Shown in pieces: positions 8,217-18,441 of a stretch of 64,000 nucleotides of DNA; position 1 is the stretch's first letter; each line of letters begins with the position of its first letter. Both the position numbers and the translations under genes were made by a program. The notes under the pieces are model-generated. The model made no database searches and was not told the origin of the DNA. It saw nothing but the letters and a program-made list of their open reading frames with translations. The stretch spans positions 744,001-808,000 of the forward strand of contig NZ_JARHUJ010000003.1 in the NCBI RefSeq assembly GCF_029223285.1. The letters run 5' to 3'. This DNA is from Paraflavitalea sp. CAU 1676. Lineage in GTDB: Bacteria; Bacteroidota; Bacteroidia; Chitinophagales; Chitinophagaceae.

Positions 8217-8939
8217 TCACAGGTCTTTGACTATCTGCTTGTAACTTTTTCCCACGGGCAATTCCTTTCCATTCTTCAACCGGATGGTATTGCCTTCTAT
8301 GTAGTGAACGAATTTTTTATTGAGCATATACGACTTGTGGATGCGAACAAAAACATCAGGCGGCAACTGTTCTTCAAAGCTACTGAGTGTACGCGCCGTC
8401 ATCACGAACTTTTCGGCGCCCCATACTTTTACGTAGTTGCCCACGCTCTCGAGGTAATATACTTCATCCAGCTCCAGCTGGATCTGTTTCTTATCAGATT
8501 TGATGTAGATGCGCCCCGGCTCGGTAACCGGCGTTGAAGCAACCGGTGTTGCTATAACCGCTTCTGTAGCCTGCTTCCGCAGTGTATGGGTAGCGAGGGC
8601 CCGGTTGGCAGCTTTCAGAAAGCGGTCGAAACGAAATGGCTTCAGCAGGTAATCGATCACTTCCAGCTCAAAACTTTCGAGTGCATGTTCCTCATACGCC
8701 GATGTAATGATCACCATGGGGCGATGTGGCAGGGTACGCAGCAGTTCGAGTCCGTTGAATTTAGGCATGCGGATGTCGAGAAAGATCAGGTCTACCGAAT
8801 GCGCATTCAGGAACGACAGGGCTTCGGTAGCCAGGTAGCACTGTCCCGCCAGCTCAAGGAATGGCACATCCTCCATGTATTTGAGGATGACCTGGTGTGC
8901 CAGCGGCTCATCATCGACGATCAAACAACGTAGTTTCAT
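8217..8939 (-). CDS. LytTR-family response regulator
   Basis: Response regulator of 240 residues. The receiver domain covers residues 1-120, with acidic residues D9-D10, phospho-acceptor D55 in LIFLDIRMP, T79 in VIITSAYEEHA, and K100 in YLLKPF. A LytTR DNA-binding domain occupies roughly 137-240 (IYIKSDKKQIQLELDEVYYL, then FVRIHKSYMLNKKFVHYIEG and KELPVGKSYKQIV). The start codon overlaps the stop of the upstream kinase by four bases, so the two are co-translated. It probably controls the divergent ABC transporter at 10664, since such systems often sit beside their target (inference). Confidence 0.94.
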   Translation of the reverse strand: MKLRCLIVDDEPLAHQVILKYMEDVPFLELAGQCYLATEALSFLNAHSVDLIFLDIRMPKFNGLELLRTLPHRPMVIITSAYEEHALESFELEVIDYLLKPFRFDRFLKAANRALATHTLRKQATEAVIATPVASTPVTEPGRIYIKSDKKQIQLELDEVYYLESVGNYVKVWGAEKFVMTARTLSSFEEQLPPDVFVRIHKSYMLNKKFVHYIEGNTIRLKNGKELPVGKSYKQIVKDL

Positions 8940-10441
8940 GATAGATCAAGCTCCAGTTCAGCCTTAAATGTATGATTTTCCTGTACGGTAATCAACCGGT
9001 GTTTGCCGGGATACAGTAATTGCAGGCGGCGCTGCAGGTTCTTTAGTCCGATACCGGCAACGGGTTGATCGGCCGGCTCCAGCGAATTGACGCATACAAA
9101 CTGCAGGCGGTCGCCTTTCACTTTGAGCGACAGGTGCAGGAAAGCCCTTTCCGCGGCCGGCTCTATGCCATGTTTGAAAGCGTTTTCGACCAATACAATA
9201 AACAACAGGGGCGCCACGGGTGGCGCCTGGGCCTGTATCGATTGCTCGAACCGGATATCGGGGGTACGTTTTAAACGCATTTGCTGCAAGTCGATATAAT
9301 CCTCCAGGTATTTGACCTCGTCGCTGAGCGCCACTACCGGCTCTTTCGCTTTGTAGATCGTATAACGCATCAGCTCCGACAACCGCAAAATGGTGTCGGG
9401 CGTTTCTTTGGCCTGCGAGAGACTTAATGCGTACAGGTTGTTAAGTGTATTGAAGAAGAAATGCGGATTGAGTTGCTGGTGCAGCAGATCGAGCTCGGCT
9501 TCTGCTTTCTCTTTTTCCAGGGCGGTAATGGTTTGGTTTTGGCGCGACCATTGCAGGGCCATTACCACCGGCCAGCTCACCAACAGGACCATCACTGCTC
9601 CAAATCCATTTTCGAAACGAAAAGGATTCTCCGAAAAGATGTAACCCAGCCTTTTGTTGAGGGGCAGCCAGGCCAGCATTTGTCCGATCACGGGATATAG
9701 AACGCCTACAATGGCGAGTCCGGTAAGACAATATAGTACAACACCTTGTTGCTTCAATATCACCGGCACCAGGATACGGTTGTTGAGGAAGAAGAAAAAA
9801 TAGCCACAGGCGTACAGAAACAGGAACTGTAAAAAATACGCCAGGAACACATGTATATGCGTGATCACTTTGCTGGCGTTGAATTCAAAGCCCAATAGCA
9901 GGCGGTTGTCGTAATCGTACCGCGGATCGTTCATGCTCGACACTGCCATCACCGAGAGGATGACGGACACCAACACGATACAAAGAAGGATAGACCTTTC
10001 GAGGCTCAGGCGTTGAACCCATTTCCACTGGCGGCCGCTTTGCTGCAGAAAATCATTGATGACCAGCACCAGCTCCAGGATGATGCTGAACATGGCCGAC
10101 AGCATGATCTCACGCGTAAGCCACCAGCCGGGTTGCGTAATCATGCTCCATCCATAGAGCCAAAACGGCAGATATAGTCCAAATAACACCAGCCAGCACA
10201 ACCAATACTTCCTGGCCGGCCATCGTTGTTTCCAATTGGTTTTGTGCCATTCAAAGTACAGCACCGGCAATAGAAGAACGACCAACCCCAGCATGTTGCG
10301 CAGGTAGATGACCCATGTTGCCCGCTGAATTTCTTCCATTTGGTTAATGACCACCCAGCTGTACAGGCCCAGGAACAGCAGGGGCGCCGAATGCCGCTTC
10401 AACAGGGAGTATATCCGATCGATCCATCGCTTCATAATCAC
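8936..10441 (-). CDS. LytS-type sensor histidine kinase
   Basis: Sensor kinase of 501 residues. The N-terminal ~290 residues hold about eight hydrophobic helices, longer than in the kinase at 541. A short coiled segment (ITALEKEKAEAELDLLHQQ) leads to the phospho-accepting motif LNPHFFFNTLNNL with H327, then an ATPase domain with FIVLVENAFKHGIEP (N-box) and GIGLKNLQRRL (G-box). It is the partner of the LytTR regulator whose gene overlaps its 3' end. A second in-frame ATG lies two codons in. The large membrane region suggests an intramembrane or lipid-soluble signal (inference). Confidence 0.92.
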   Translation of the reverse strand: MIMKRWIDRIYSLLKRHSAPLLFLGLYSWVVINQMEEIQRATWVIYLRNMLGLVVLLLPVLYFEWHKTNWKQRWPARKYWLCWLVLFGLYLPFWLYGWSMITQPGWWLTREIMLSAMFSIILELVLVINDFLQQSGRQWKWVQRLSLERSILLCIVLVSVILSVMAVSSMNDPRYDYDNRLLLGFEFNASKVITHIHVFLAYFLQFLFLYACGYFFFFLNNRILVPVILKQQGVVLYCLTGLAIVGVLYPVIGQMLAWLPLNKRLGYIFSENPFRFENGFGAVMVLLVSWPVVMALQWSRQNQTITALEKEKAEAELDLLHQQLNPHFFFNTLNNLYALSLSQAKETPDTILRLSELMRYTIYKAKEPVVALSDEVKYLEDYIDLQQMRLKRTPDIRFEQSIQAQAPPVAPLLFIVLVENAFKHGIEPAAERAFLHLSLKVKGDRLQFVCVNSLEPADQPVAGIGLKNLQRRLQLLYPGKHRLITVQENHTFKAELELDLS

Positions 10442-10663
10442 AAATAAGCGTAAAAGAACAGGTACGGTCCTTTACCCGCAAATAATAATGATGAACGTAC
10501 CGGTTTCAATGATGTAAGTCGCCGTTTCCTGATATCACGATCCGGCACCTGTTGGTCACGCCCTTCCCCACCCTGGTCATCTTTAGTTTACCCGCCCTGG
10601 TGCGCCGGCTACATTGCAGTCAATTAGCCCTGTGGCCACGGCGCAGGGCAACAAACAAACACT

Positions 10664-11566
10664 ATGCAACGACTACAGATACACAACTTATCCAAGCAAT
10701 ACAAGAACGGCGTGCAGGCCCTCGACCGGGTAACACTGAATATCTCCAATGGCATGTTCGGATTGCTGGGCCCCAACGGCGCCGGCAAATCATCGCTCAT
10801 GCGCACCCTGGCCACCCTGCAGCCGCCTGATAGCGGACAGGTGTTCTTCGATGGCCAGGATATCTTCAAAGACCCGCAGCAATTGCGCAGCAAGCTGGGC
10901 TACCTGCCGCAGGACTTTGGGGTGTATCCGAAGATCTCGGCGCTGGACCTGCTCCATCACCTGGCCATCCTCAAAGGCATTACGGATGCTGCTGCACGCA
11001 AGGAACAGGTGGCAGCTCTGCTGCAACAAACGAACCTGTATGCGGTGCGTAAACAGGCAGTGAGCACCTTTTCCGGCGGCATGCGTCAACGCTTCGGCAT
11101 TGCGCAGGCTTTGCTGGGTAATCCACAGCTCATCATCGTGGATGAACCAACGGCAGGCCTCGACCCGTTGGAGCGCAACCGCTTTCATGATCTGCTGTGC
11201 GAGATCGGCGAGCAGGTGGTGGTGATCCTCTCCACGCATATCGTAGAAGATGTGCATGATCTATGTCCGGAGATGGGTATACTTTCGGGCGGCAGGCTCG
11301 TATTACAGGGCAAACCAGCTGTCCTCACGCAGGCTTTGGAAGGCAGGATCTGGCAAAAGTCTATCGGGAAAGCAGCCTTACCGCAATATCAACAATCGTT
11401 GCCGGTGATCTCCACCCGCATGACCGGCGGTCAACTGCAGGTGCTGGTGTTTTCAAACGACCGGCCCGGTGCAGGATTTGAAGAACTGGCGCCCGATCTT
11501 TCTGCGGTGTATTTCACGGCGCTTTTTGGTCAGCAGCGAAACAAAAAGGAGGCAGGCGTATGTTAA
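10664..11566 (+). CDS. ABC transporter ATP-binding protein
   Basis: ATPase of 300 residues with all nucleotide-binding motifs: Walker A GPNGAGKS (residues 36-43), Q-loop in YLPQDFGVYP, signature SGGMRQR (137-143), Walker B LIIVDE (156-161) and switch histidine in LSTHIVED. It resembles the ATPases that serve ABC-2 type exporters. Its last codons overlap the start of the downstream permease/peptidase gene by seven bases, so the two form one transporter. It is divergent from the LytTR/LytS pair. Confidence 0.94.
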   Translation: MQRLQIHNLSKQYKNGVQALDRVTLNISNGMFGLLGPNGAGKSSLMRTLATLQPPDSGQVFFDGQDIFKDPQQLRSKLGYLPQDFGVYPKISALDLLHHLAILKGITDAAARKEQVAALLQQTNLYAVRKQAVSTFSGGMRQRFGIAQALLGNPQLIIVDEPTAGLDPLERNRFHDLLCEIGEQVVVILSTHIVEDVHDLCPEMGILSGGRLVLQGKPAVLTQALEGRIWQKSIGKAALPQYQQSLPVISTRMTGGQLQVLVFSNDRPGAGFEELAPDLSAVYFTALFGQQRNKKEAGVC

Positions 11567-14500
11567 AGCATTTATTGGTCTTTGAACTGAAATACCATGC
11601 GCGCCAGATAACATTCATCATTGCAGCCATTTTATTCCTTGCGTTGGGTATCCTGATCGCACAGGGCAATTTCGGCAGCAGTGAACTGCACCGCAACGCA
11701 CCTTATGTGATCGCTTATATTACCTGCATGCTTAGCTTGTTCGCGATCTTTGTGAGTACCCTCTTCTGCGCCAACGTGGTACTGCGGGATACCACGTATG
11801 ATTTCAACAGCCTGCTGTTTACCACTACCCTGCGCCGCATTACTTACTTCGGTACCCGGCTGGCGGGATTTTTGCTGGCAGTGTTCTTTATACTGACCAT
11901 CGGCGTGGCTGGTATCTATATTGGTACTATGCAAGCCCGTCCCGAAGAATTGGGTGCCTTTCACCTGCAAAACTTTGTACAACCCTTACTGGTATTCGGG
12001 TGGCCCAATATTCTCTTTTGCAGCAGCGTGATCTTTGGTGTGGCGGTCCTAACCCGCCAGGTAAGAGCTGTTTATGTCACGGGCGTTATGTTGTTCATGC
12101 TTTACTTTATTGGTTCTATACTGGGCAATTCGCCCCTGATGGCCAATTCCTCTTTGAAGACGCATGAATACGGCCTGCTGCCCCACCTGCTCGATCCATT
12201 TGGCATTACCTCTTTCTTTGGTATCACGCGGAGCTGGCCGGTGGAGGCCCGCAATCATCAACTATTTCCCCTGGCCGGTCCCTTCCTCATCAACCGCATC
12301 GTTTGGACAGCATTGGCTGCTGTTGTATTATACCTCAGCTATCGCTTCTTCCGCTTCCGCTTGCCGGTGGCGGCTGCCGGTAAACAACGGACCACCGGTT
12401 CGCCGGCCATCGCCCTTATGCCCTATCGTACGGTGAAAACCTATGCAACCGGATTTAAGTATGGGTTCCAGACTTTCCGATCACAACTTAAGCTGGAAAC
12501 ACTTTCTGTGTTCAAACACATTCCCTTTCTGGTGATGCTGGCGCTGTGGGCTTTCCTGTTCACGATCGATATGAAGGAAACCATCCTGCATGGTCCTTAT
12601 AATATCAAATTCTACGCAGCCACCGGCTATATCGTCGATTACCTGTTGTCGATGCGACCGGCTCTTTTGTTACTCCTGTTCTACGCCGGCGAACTCATTA
12701 GCCGCGAACGCGGCGCCAATATGCAGGGGCTTGTGTTCAGCACACCGGTACCCAACGCCGTGATCTGGGGCGCCAAATGCGCTACCCTGGGTGTTTTGAT
12801 CGCTGTACTGATCACCACCAATATTGCCGTTGGCATCGGCTTTCAATGGTTCCATGGATATACACATATCGACTGGCTGTTGTATGGTTCCCTGTTTTAT
12901 TATAGTGGCTGGCCGCTTTTCCTGTTTGCAGTGCTGATCGTGTTCATTCAAACCCTGGCTGGCAACAAATACCTGGGTATACTATTAAGTATGGTGGTGG
13001 TGGCCATTATCCTCTTTGGCCGGCGCCTGGGGCTCGACAGCATGCTGGTGCGTTATGCAGCCTTGCCATCCATGGAATACACATACATGAATGGATTTGG
13101 TGAAGTAGCGAACGCCGTTCACTGGCACCTCCTGTACTGGACTGCCTTTGCGGGTATCCTGGCCCTGCTGGGCGCAGGCTTGTGGCAGGGAGGCGCCTTC
13201 ACCAGTTTGTGGCAGCGCGTGCTGCGTATTGGCCAGCGGTGGAAAACTCCCGGCCTGGTAGCCCTCGTGGTGTTCATGATCGTCTGGTTCTCTACAGGTT
13301 TCTACATTTACCAACAAACGCCCCGGGTAAGCACTGCACGAGGTAATCAAAACAAGCTCGACTGGCAGGCGGCCTATGAGAAAAAGTACCGGGCAATCGA
13401 CTCTGTAACGCAGCCTTACATTACCTCCGTAAAACTGCAGGTACAATTATACCCTTCGCAAGGCAGATATACCGTGCAAGGTTCTTATCTATTGAGAAAT
13501 GAAAGTGCAGCTACCTTAACTACGCTTTGGCTGGGTATCGATCCCGAAGTAACTACTGTTACTTACTCCATTCCACAGGCTACGCAGCGCAGCAACGATG
13601 TGGAATTCAAACAGGCTTTCTACCAATTAAAGCAACCGCTGTTACCCGGCGACACCACGACCATACAATTCGGTACGGAGGTAACGCAATCCGGCTTTAC
13701 CCCATTCAATGCAGAACACTCGATTGCCGGCAATGGAACCTATATTGAATTGGAAAAATACCTGCCCCGGTTGGGCTACAATGACCGGTACGAAGTAGCA
13801 GATGAACAGGCACGTAAACAATTGGGATTGCAGCCGCCGGCGCCTGCAACGGCCAGCGACAGCAATTATCATTTCGTCGATTTTGAAACGGAGATATCCA
13901 CAGAAACCGGGCAGCAGGTAGTTACAGCAGGCACCCTGCAGAAAGAATGGGATGATAAAGGGCGCCGCTTCTACCATTACAAAGCGCCACGGCCGATCGC
14001 CTTTATGTTTGCCTTGAGCTCCGCCGTCTATGCCAAAAAGCAATCGACCCACAAGGGTATTGCACTCAACCTGTACTATCAACCGGGGCAGCAAGCCAAC
14101 TTGCCTGTACTGGAACAGGCTATGAAAGACGCTTTAGACTATGGACAGGCGCACTGGGGTCCCTATCCTTTTAAACAGCTCACGCTTGCTGCTATAGCAC
14201 GCTATCCTGGTGCTGCAACGGCCTATCCCGGGGTATTGTTCAGTGCCGAACGACTCAATTTCATGAGCGACCTTACCGACAGCTCCCGTTTCAATAATAT
14301 TTATGCCATCACGGCTCATGAGGTGGGGCACCAATGGTGGGCCAATGCACTCGCTCCCCAATCTGCCCCGGGACGAGCCATGCTCACAGAATCGCTGGCC
14401 AAATACACCGAGTATATGGCGACCGAAAAACGCTTTGGGAAACCTTACCTCCGCCGTTTATTGCAGGCCGACAACAATCTTTACTTCGCCTTGCGCAACC

Positions 14501-15090
14501 AGAGCAGTGAACAGGAGCTGCCCCCCTTCCGTTCACATCAATTGTACGTATATTATCAAAAAGGCGGATTGGCCATGTATGCCATCCAGGAAATGCTGGG
14601 TGAGGAACGCATGAACCGTGCTTTGCAAAACCTCCTCGCAAAACATGGTTATCCCAACCAGTGCGCGCTGACCACCGACCTGATAAAGGAATTGAAGACA
14701 GGCGCCAGCACAATGGAGGTCGCACAGATCGAAAGTCTACTGGAAAAGGTGACTGAATACGACAATCAACTTACCCTGAAACGTGTTGATACCTTATCCG
14801 GGGGCCGCTATAAAGTGGAATTGGAAGTGAAGCTGGTCAAAGCTGCGCAGGTCAATGGAAAGCTGCAGGCACAGCGGGTGGATGAAATGGTCACGATAGG
14901 TTTGTTTGCGCAACCTTCCCCACAATGGGACACCCATACAAAACCACTGTACCTGCAGCAACATCACCTTACCAATGGCATCACCAGGTTGACGATTGAG
15001 ATAAATCAAAAACCTGCTGTTGCGATTCTCGATCCCTGGTGTTACCTGCCCGATCCCAACCCATCAGACAATGAGGTTGCATTACCATAA
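11560..15090 (+). CDS. ABC-2 permease fused to M1-family metallopeptidase
   Basis: Protein of 1176 residues. The first ~600 residues hold two blocks of membrane helices (about residues 15-280 and 315-590) resembling ABC-2 permeases. A further hydrophobic segment (GLVALVVFMIVWFSTGFYIY) is followed by a large extracytoplasmic M1 aminopeptidase-like domain. Its zinc motif HEVGHQWW has H920, E921 and H924; the third ligand is E944 in MLTESLAKY. The classic GAMEN substrate-binding motif of aminopeptidases is not recognisable; the equivalent stretch reads PGAATAYPGVLF. Such permease-peptidase fusions are known in Bacteroidota but their substrates are not. Transport of a peptide that is trimmed outside the membrane is one hypothesis. 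Confidence 0.9.
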   Translation: MLKHLLVFELKYHARQITFIIAAILFLALGILIAQGNFGSSELHRNAPYVIAYITCMLSLFAIFVSTLFCANVVLRDTTYDFNSLLFTTTLRRITYFGTRLAGFLLAVFFILTIGVAGIYIGTMQARPEELGAFHLQNFVQPLLVFGWPNILFCSSVIFGVAVLTRQVRAVYVTGVMLFMLYFIGSILGNSPLMANSSLKTHEYGLLPHLLDPFGITSFFGITRSWPVEARNHQLFPLAGPFLINRIVWTALAAVVLYLSYRFFRFRLPVAAAGKQRTTGSPAIALMPYRTVKTYATGFKYGFQTFRSQLKLETLSVFKHIPFLVMLALWAFLFTIDMKETILHGPYNIKFYAATGYIVDYLLSMRPALLLLLFYAGELISRERGANMQGLVFSTPVPNAVIWGAKCATLGVLIAVLITTNIAVGIGFQWFHGYTHIDWLLYGSLFYYSGWPLFLFAVLIVFIQTLAGNKYLGILLSMVVVAIILFGRRLGLDSMLVRYAALPSMEYTYMNGFGEVANAVHWHLLYWTAFAGILALLGAGLWQGGAFTSLWQRVLRIGQRWKTPGLVALVVFMIVWFSTGFYIYQQTPRVSTARGNQNKLDWQAAYEKKYRAIDSVTQPYITSVKLQVQLYPSQGRYTVQGSYLLRNESAATLTTLWLGIDPEVTTVTYSIPQATQRSNDVEFKQAFYQLKQPLLPGDTTTIQFGTEVTQSGFTPFNAEHSIAGNGTYIELEKYLPRLGYNDRYEVADEQARKQLGLQPPAPATASDSNYHFVDFETEISTETGQQVVTAGTLQKEWDDKGRRFYHYKAPRPIAFMFALSSAVYAKKQSTHKGIALNLYYQPGQQANLPVLEQAMKDALDYGQAHWGPYPFKQLTLAAIARYPGAATAYPGVLFSAERLNFMSDLTDSSRFNNIYAITAHEVGHQWWANALAPQSAPGRAMLTESLAKYTEYMATEKRFGKPYLRRLLQADNNLYFALRNQSSEQELPPFRSHQLYVYYQKGGLAMYAIQEMLGEERMNRALQNLLAKHGYPNQCALTTDLIKELKTGASTMEVAQIESLLEKVTEYDNQLTLKRVDTLSGGRYKVELEVKLVKAAQVNGKLQAQRVDEMVTIGLFAQPSPQWDTHTKPLYLQQHHLTNGITRLTIEINQKPAVAILDPWCYLPDPNPSDNEVALP

Positions 15091-15231
15091 TTCACCAAGC
15101 ATCCTAATGCTGTCTACAAATTTTGTTGAGTAACGATCAAAAATTATCCTGCTCAAACGAATATCATTTCGTCGTCACTGAGAAAACATTCAAGCAAGCA
15201 ATTTCAGTAAAGAACAAGTTACTTTATGCGT

Positions 15232-15250
15232 AGTGTTATCCTGACACTAA
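15232..15250. promoter_or_regulatory. Small inverted repeat upstream of susC-like gene
   Basis: TAGTGT at 15232-15237 and ACACTA at 15245-15250 form a short dyad 33 bases before the SusC-like start codon. It may be an operator or part of the leader; the arms are only six bases, so chance is possible. The 193-base gap upstream of the operon must contain its promoter, but I see no exact TAnnTTTG match. Confidence 0.25.
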
Positions 15251-15283
15251 ATCTACCTTTAGGGTCAAACCAAATTAATTGCT

Positions 15284-18200
15284 ATGACGAAAAAGTACTT
15301 TTTCTCATGTGTATTGCTATGCCTGTTATTCTGCGCACGAGGGCAGGATATCAAAGTGAGCGGTGTCGTCGCCGATGCCAAGAATGAGCCACTCGCAGGC
15401 GCGAGTGTAAAGATCAAGGGCACCGACAGAGGCGTATCGACCAACGAGAAAGGTTTCTTTACCATCTCGGCTCCTGCCAACGCTACACTCGAAGTCTCCT
15501 CCATTGGGTATGTAGCACAATCTGTGAAAGTAGCGGGCCAAAGTACTTTATCCATCAAGCTCGCAGAATCAAACAGCAACCTTACAGAAACAGTGGTCAT
15601 CGGTTATCAGAAAATAACCCGTAAGATGAGCACGGCCGCCATTTCAAGCATCTCTGGCAAGGAACTGGCGAACCTTCCTTCCTCCAGCTTCGACCAGTTG
15701 CTACAGGGCCGTTTGTCGGGTGTAAACGTACAGAACTTCTCCGGACAACCGGGTACTTCCCCTACGGTTTCCGTTCGTGGTAGTTCACTCGTAAGCCGCG
15801 ACTTCGATAACGAAGGTTATCAGGTCATCAACCAACCGCTATACGTGGTGGATGGCGTTCCCCAACCTACCGAAACGTATGCAAGTCCCAATACGGGAAC
15901 CGGCACCAACTACCTGGCCGGTATCAACCCCAACGATATCGAGTCTGTAGACGTGTTGAAAGACGCATCGGCCGCTGCTATTTACGGTTCAAGGGCTGCC
16001 AATGGCGTAATCCTCATCACCACTAAAAGAGGCCGCAGTGGTGCACCCCGTGTAACGTTCGTAGGGTTTGCCGGTATTACCCAAAGACCCGAATTGCGTG
16101 AAGTGACCCTGGGTGCTACGGAAAGAAGGCAGAAAATGGAGATCCTGCAAAGGCAACTGGAACCCGGCGCTCTCCGCAACCTACCCAAACTGCTTACAGA
16201 TAGTCTAAACCCTGCCTTCAATGGTAATACCGACTGGCAGGATATGTTTTACCAAACCGGTATCATCAAGAGTGCGGACCTCAGTTTAAGCGGCGGCGCC
16301 GAGGGCATGAACTACCGCTTCAGTACGAGCTATTTCGATGAAGAGGGTATTGTGAAGGCCACCGGTTTCAAGCGCTATGCCACCAGGTTGAACATCAACG
16401 CCAAAACCCTCAACGGCAAACTGGATATCAATCCCATTATCTATTATGCACGTACCGACCGGGCACGTGGCAATGGCAGCAATTCCAGTCCCATAGCGCT
16501 GAGTGCAGGCAATATGCCCAGTTCCCTGTTTGCCCTCGACGACAGCAAAAAAGAATTCCTGCTGGGTCAATACGACAAGAACATGGATAAGAACGTGGGC
16601 AGCATGTTCTCCTTCAACCTGAATCTTACGTACGAGATTAACAAGCACCTGAAGCTGAACTCTCAGTCGTCCTATATGCTGAATTCTCAACGCAGGGATT
16701 ATAACCGTACTAATGCGTTGGAAAACAACAATGGAAACTACTCCTACGCTTACTCCAGCAGTAACGTGAACCTGCTTACATCGAACTATATTTCCTATGT
16801 ACAGTCCTTTTCAAAACATAACCTGAGTATGGTTGTGGGTTCGGATGTGCAATTCAACGAGAACCAGTCCCAACAGGCCTCCGGATGGAATGGCGTATCC
16901 GACCAGATACAGGTAGTACAGGGTTTCAAACAGGATCGTATGGAAGCCTCTTCCGATTACCAGGCCTTCGGTCTCCTTTCGTTCTATGGAAGGCTGGCGT
17001 ATGACTTTGACGGTAAATATCTGTTGTCGGCCAGTGCCCGTGGTGATGGATCTTCCCGCTTTGGTACCAACAATAAATGGGGTTTCTTCCCCGCGGCCTC
17101 TGTGGGCTGGATCTTGTCGGAAGAAAATTTCCTCAAGGCGTCCAACATCCCCTTCTCGCTGGTTAAAATTCGCGGTAGTTTAGGTACATCAGGCAGCCTG
17201 CCTGGTTCCAACTACCTGCAGTATAGCTTGTACAATGTAAACGCTGGCGAATTTGCCGGTACTCCAGGCGCAACCTCTTACAATGGCCAAACGGCCGTAA
17301 CGCCCAACTATAGTAATGGTGTAGCGCAAAAGAACCTCAGCTGGGAAAAGTCGATGCAGTGGAACATTGGTACCGACCTCGAAGTGATGGGTGGAAAATA
17401 TGCTGCCTCCTTCGATGTATATAATAAAGAAAGCTCTCTGCAATTGTTCAGTGTGATATTGCCGGTGACTACAGGCTACGATCAGGCAATGACCAACTCG
17501 ATCGGTGTAAGGAACTCAGGTGTTGAGCTTACCCTGATTGCCAATCCGCTGCCTTCCAAAAAACTGTTGAAGTGGACCTCCAGCCTCAACATCTCTTATA
17601 ACCGTAACCGGATCATGTCGCTGCCCAATGGTGGCCGCGACCTGCCCATGAATGGTGACCGCTTCGACAAAGCACATATCCTGTCTGTTGGCCGCCCCAT
17701 CAACTCGTTCTATCTCTACAAAACGATGGGTGTGTTCCCCACAGATGATGATGTACCGGGTAACCGCTTTACCGGCGACCGCCTCAGCGGCAACGGTGCT
17801 TACCTGGGTGGTGAATTCTACCTGGCCGACCTGGATGGCGACAGCCGCATCGATATCTATAATGACTGGGTAAATCCTGATAAATTGCCCGTAGGTGATC
17901 CCAACCCGAAGTTCACCGGTGGCTGGACCAACAATTTTACCTGGAAGAACTTTAACCTGAGCATCTTCTGTACGTTTACGTTCAACAGGGATGTACTCAA
18001 CCTGTACGAGTCGGACATTTTCAATACCTCTTCCTTTGCCGGCCCCAGTGAATTTGCCTTCTATTCCACACCCGATTTCAGCAAGATCGACATCTGGAAA
18101 AAGCCAGGCGACAAAGCAACGTATGCTAAGTATGATATCGGTACCTGGAGAGCTTATTATACCAGTGCACAAACTTTCTTCCTCGAGAAAGGTGGATACT

Positions 18201-18424
18201 TCCGCGTTAAGAGTGTTAACATGGGTTATAACCTGCCCAGCAACAGTCTGCGCAGTATTGGCATCAGCAGGCTGCGTTTGTTTGGAACGATCGACAACCT
18301 GCTCATGATCCAACAATCCAGCAAGCTGCCCGATGCAGAAGCGGTAAGCCCTTATGGCGAATACAATGGCGGCGGCTATCCAATTCCGAAGAAATTTACC
18401 CTTGGCTTTGAAGTTAATTTTTAA
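15284..18424 (+). CDS. SusC/RagA-type TonB-dependent outer-membrane transporter
   Basis: Outer-membrane receptor of 1046 residues. A signal peptide (MTKKYFFSCVLLCLLFCARG) is followed by a carboxypeptidase-regulatory-like beta domain (KVSGVVADAKNEPLAGASVK through EVSSIGYVAQSVKV). The plug domain contains the SusC hallmark DVLKDASAAAIYGSRAANGV and LITTKRG, and the rest is a ~700-residue beta barrel ending in GFEVNF with a terminal aromatic residue. It imports a ligand using TonB energy together with the SusD-like lipoprotein encoded 17 bases downstream. No STN domain or anti-sigma/ECF pair is adjacent. The ligand cannot be read from the sequence. Confidence 0.96.
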   Translation: MTKKYFFSCVLLCLLFCARGQDIKVSGVVADAKNEPLAGASVKIKGTDRGVSTNEKGFFTISAPANATLEVSSIGYVAQSVKVAGQSTLSIKLAESNSNLTETVVIGYQKITRKMSTAAISSISGKELANLPSSSFDQLLQGRLSGVNVQNFSGQPGTSPTVSVRGSSLVSRDFDNEGYQVINQPLYVVDGVPQPTETYASPNTGTGTNYLAGINPNDIESVDVLKDASAAAIYGSRAANGVILITTKRGRSGAPRVTFVGFAGITQRPELREVTLGATERRQKMEILQRQLEPGALRNLPKLLTDSLNPAFNGNTDWQDMFYQTGIIKSADLSLSGGAEGMNYRFSTSYFDEEGIVKATGFKRYATRLNINAKTLNGKLDINPIIYYARTDRARGNGSNSSPIALSAGNMPSSLFALDDSKKEFLLGQYDKNMDKNVGSMFSFNLNLTYEINKHLKLNSQSSYMLNSQRRDYNRTNALENNNGNYSYAYSSSNVNLLTSNYISYVQSFSKHNLSMVVGSDVQFNENQSQQASGWNGVSDQIQVVQGFKQDRMEASSDYQAFGLLSFYGRLAYDFDGKYLLSASARGDGSSRFGTNNKWGFFPAASVGWILSEENFLKASNIPFSLVKIRGSLGTSGSLPGSNYLQYSLYNVNAGEFAGTPGATSYNGQTAVTPNYSNGVAQKNLSWEKSMQWNIGTDLEVMGGKYAASFDVYNKESSLQLFSVILPVTTGYDQAMTNSIGVRNSGVELTLIANPLPSKKLLKWTSSLNISYNRNRIMSLPNGGRDLPMNGDRFDKAHILSVGRPINSFYLYKTMGVFPTDDDVPGNRFTGDRLSGNGAYLGGEFYLADLDGDSRIDIYNDWVNPDKLPVGDPNPKFTGGWTNNFTWKNFNLSIFCTFTFNRDVLNLYESDIFNTSSFAGPSEFAFYSTPDFSKIDIWKKPGDKATYAKYDIGTWRAYYTSAQTFFLEKGGYFRVKSVNMGYNLPSNSLRSIGISRLRLFGTIDNLLMIQQSSKLPDAEAVSPYGEYNGGGYPIPKKFTLGFEVNF

Positions 18425-18441
18425 CGGTAACAGCAAACATT

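Noticed and set aside
17516-18436. 306-residue open frame antisense to the SusC-like gene
   Set aside because: It lies wholly inside a strongly supported receptor gene and its translation shows no family motif; it is a by-product of the codon bias of the real gene.
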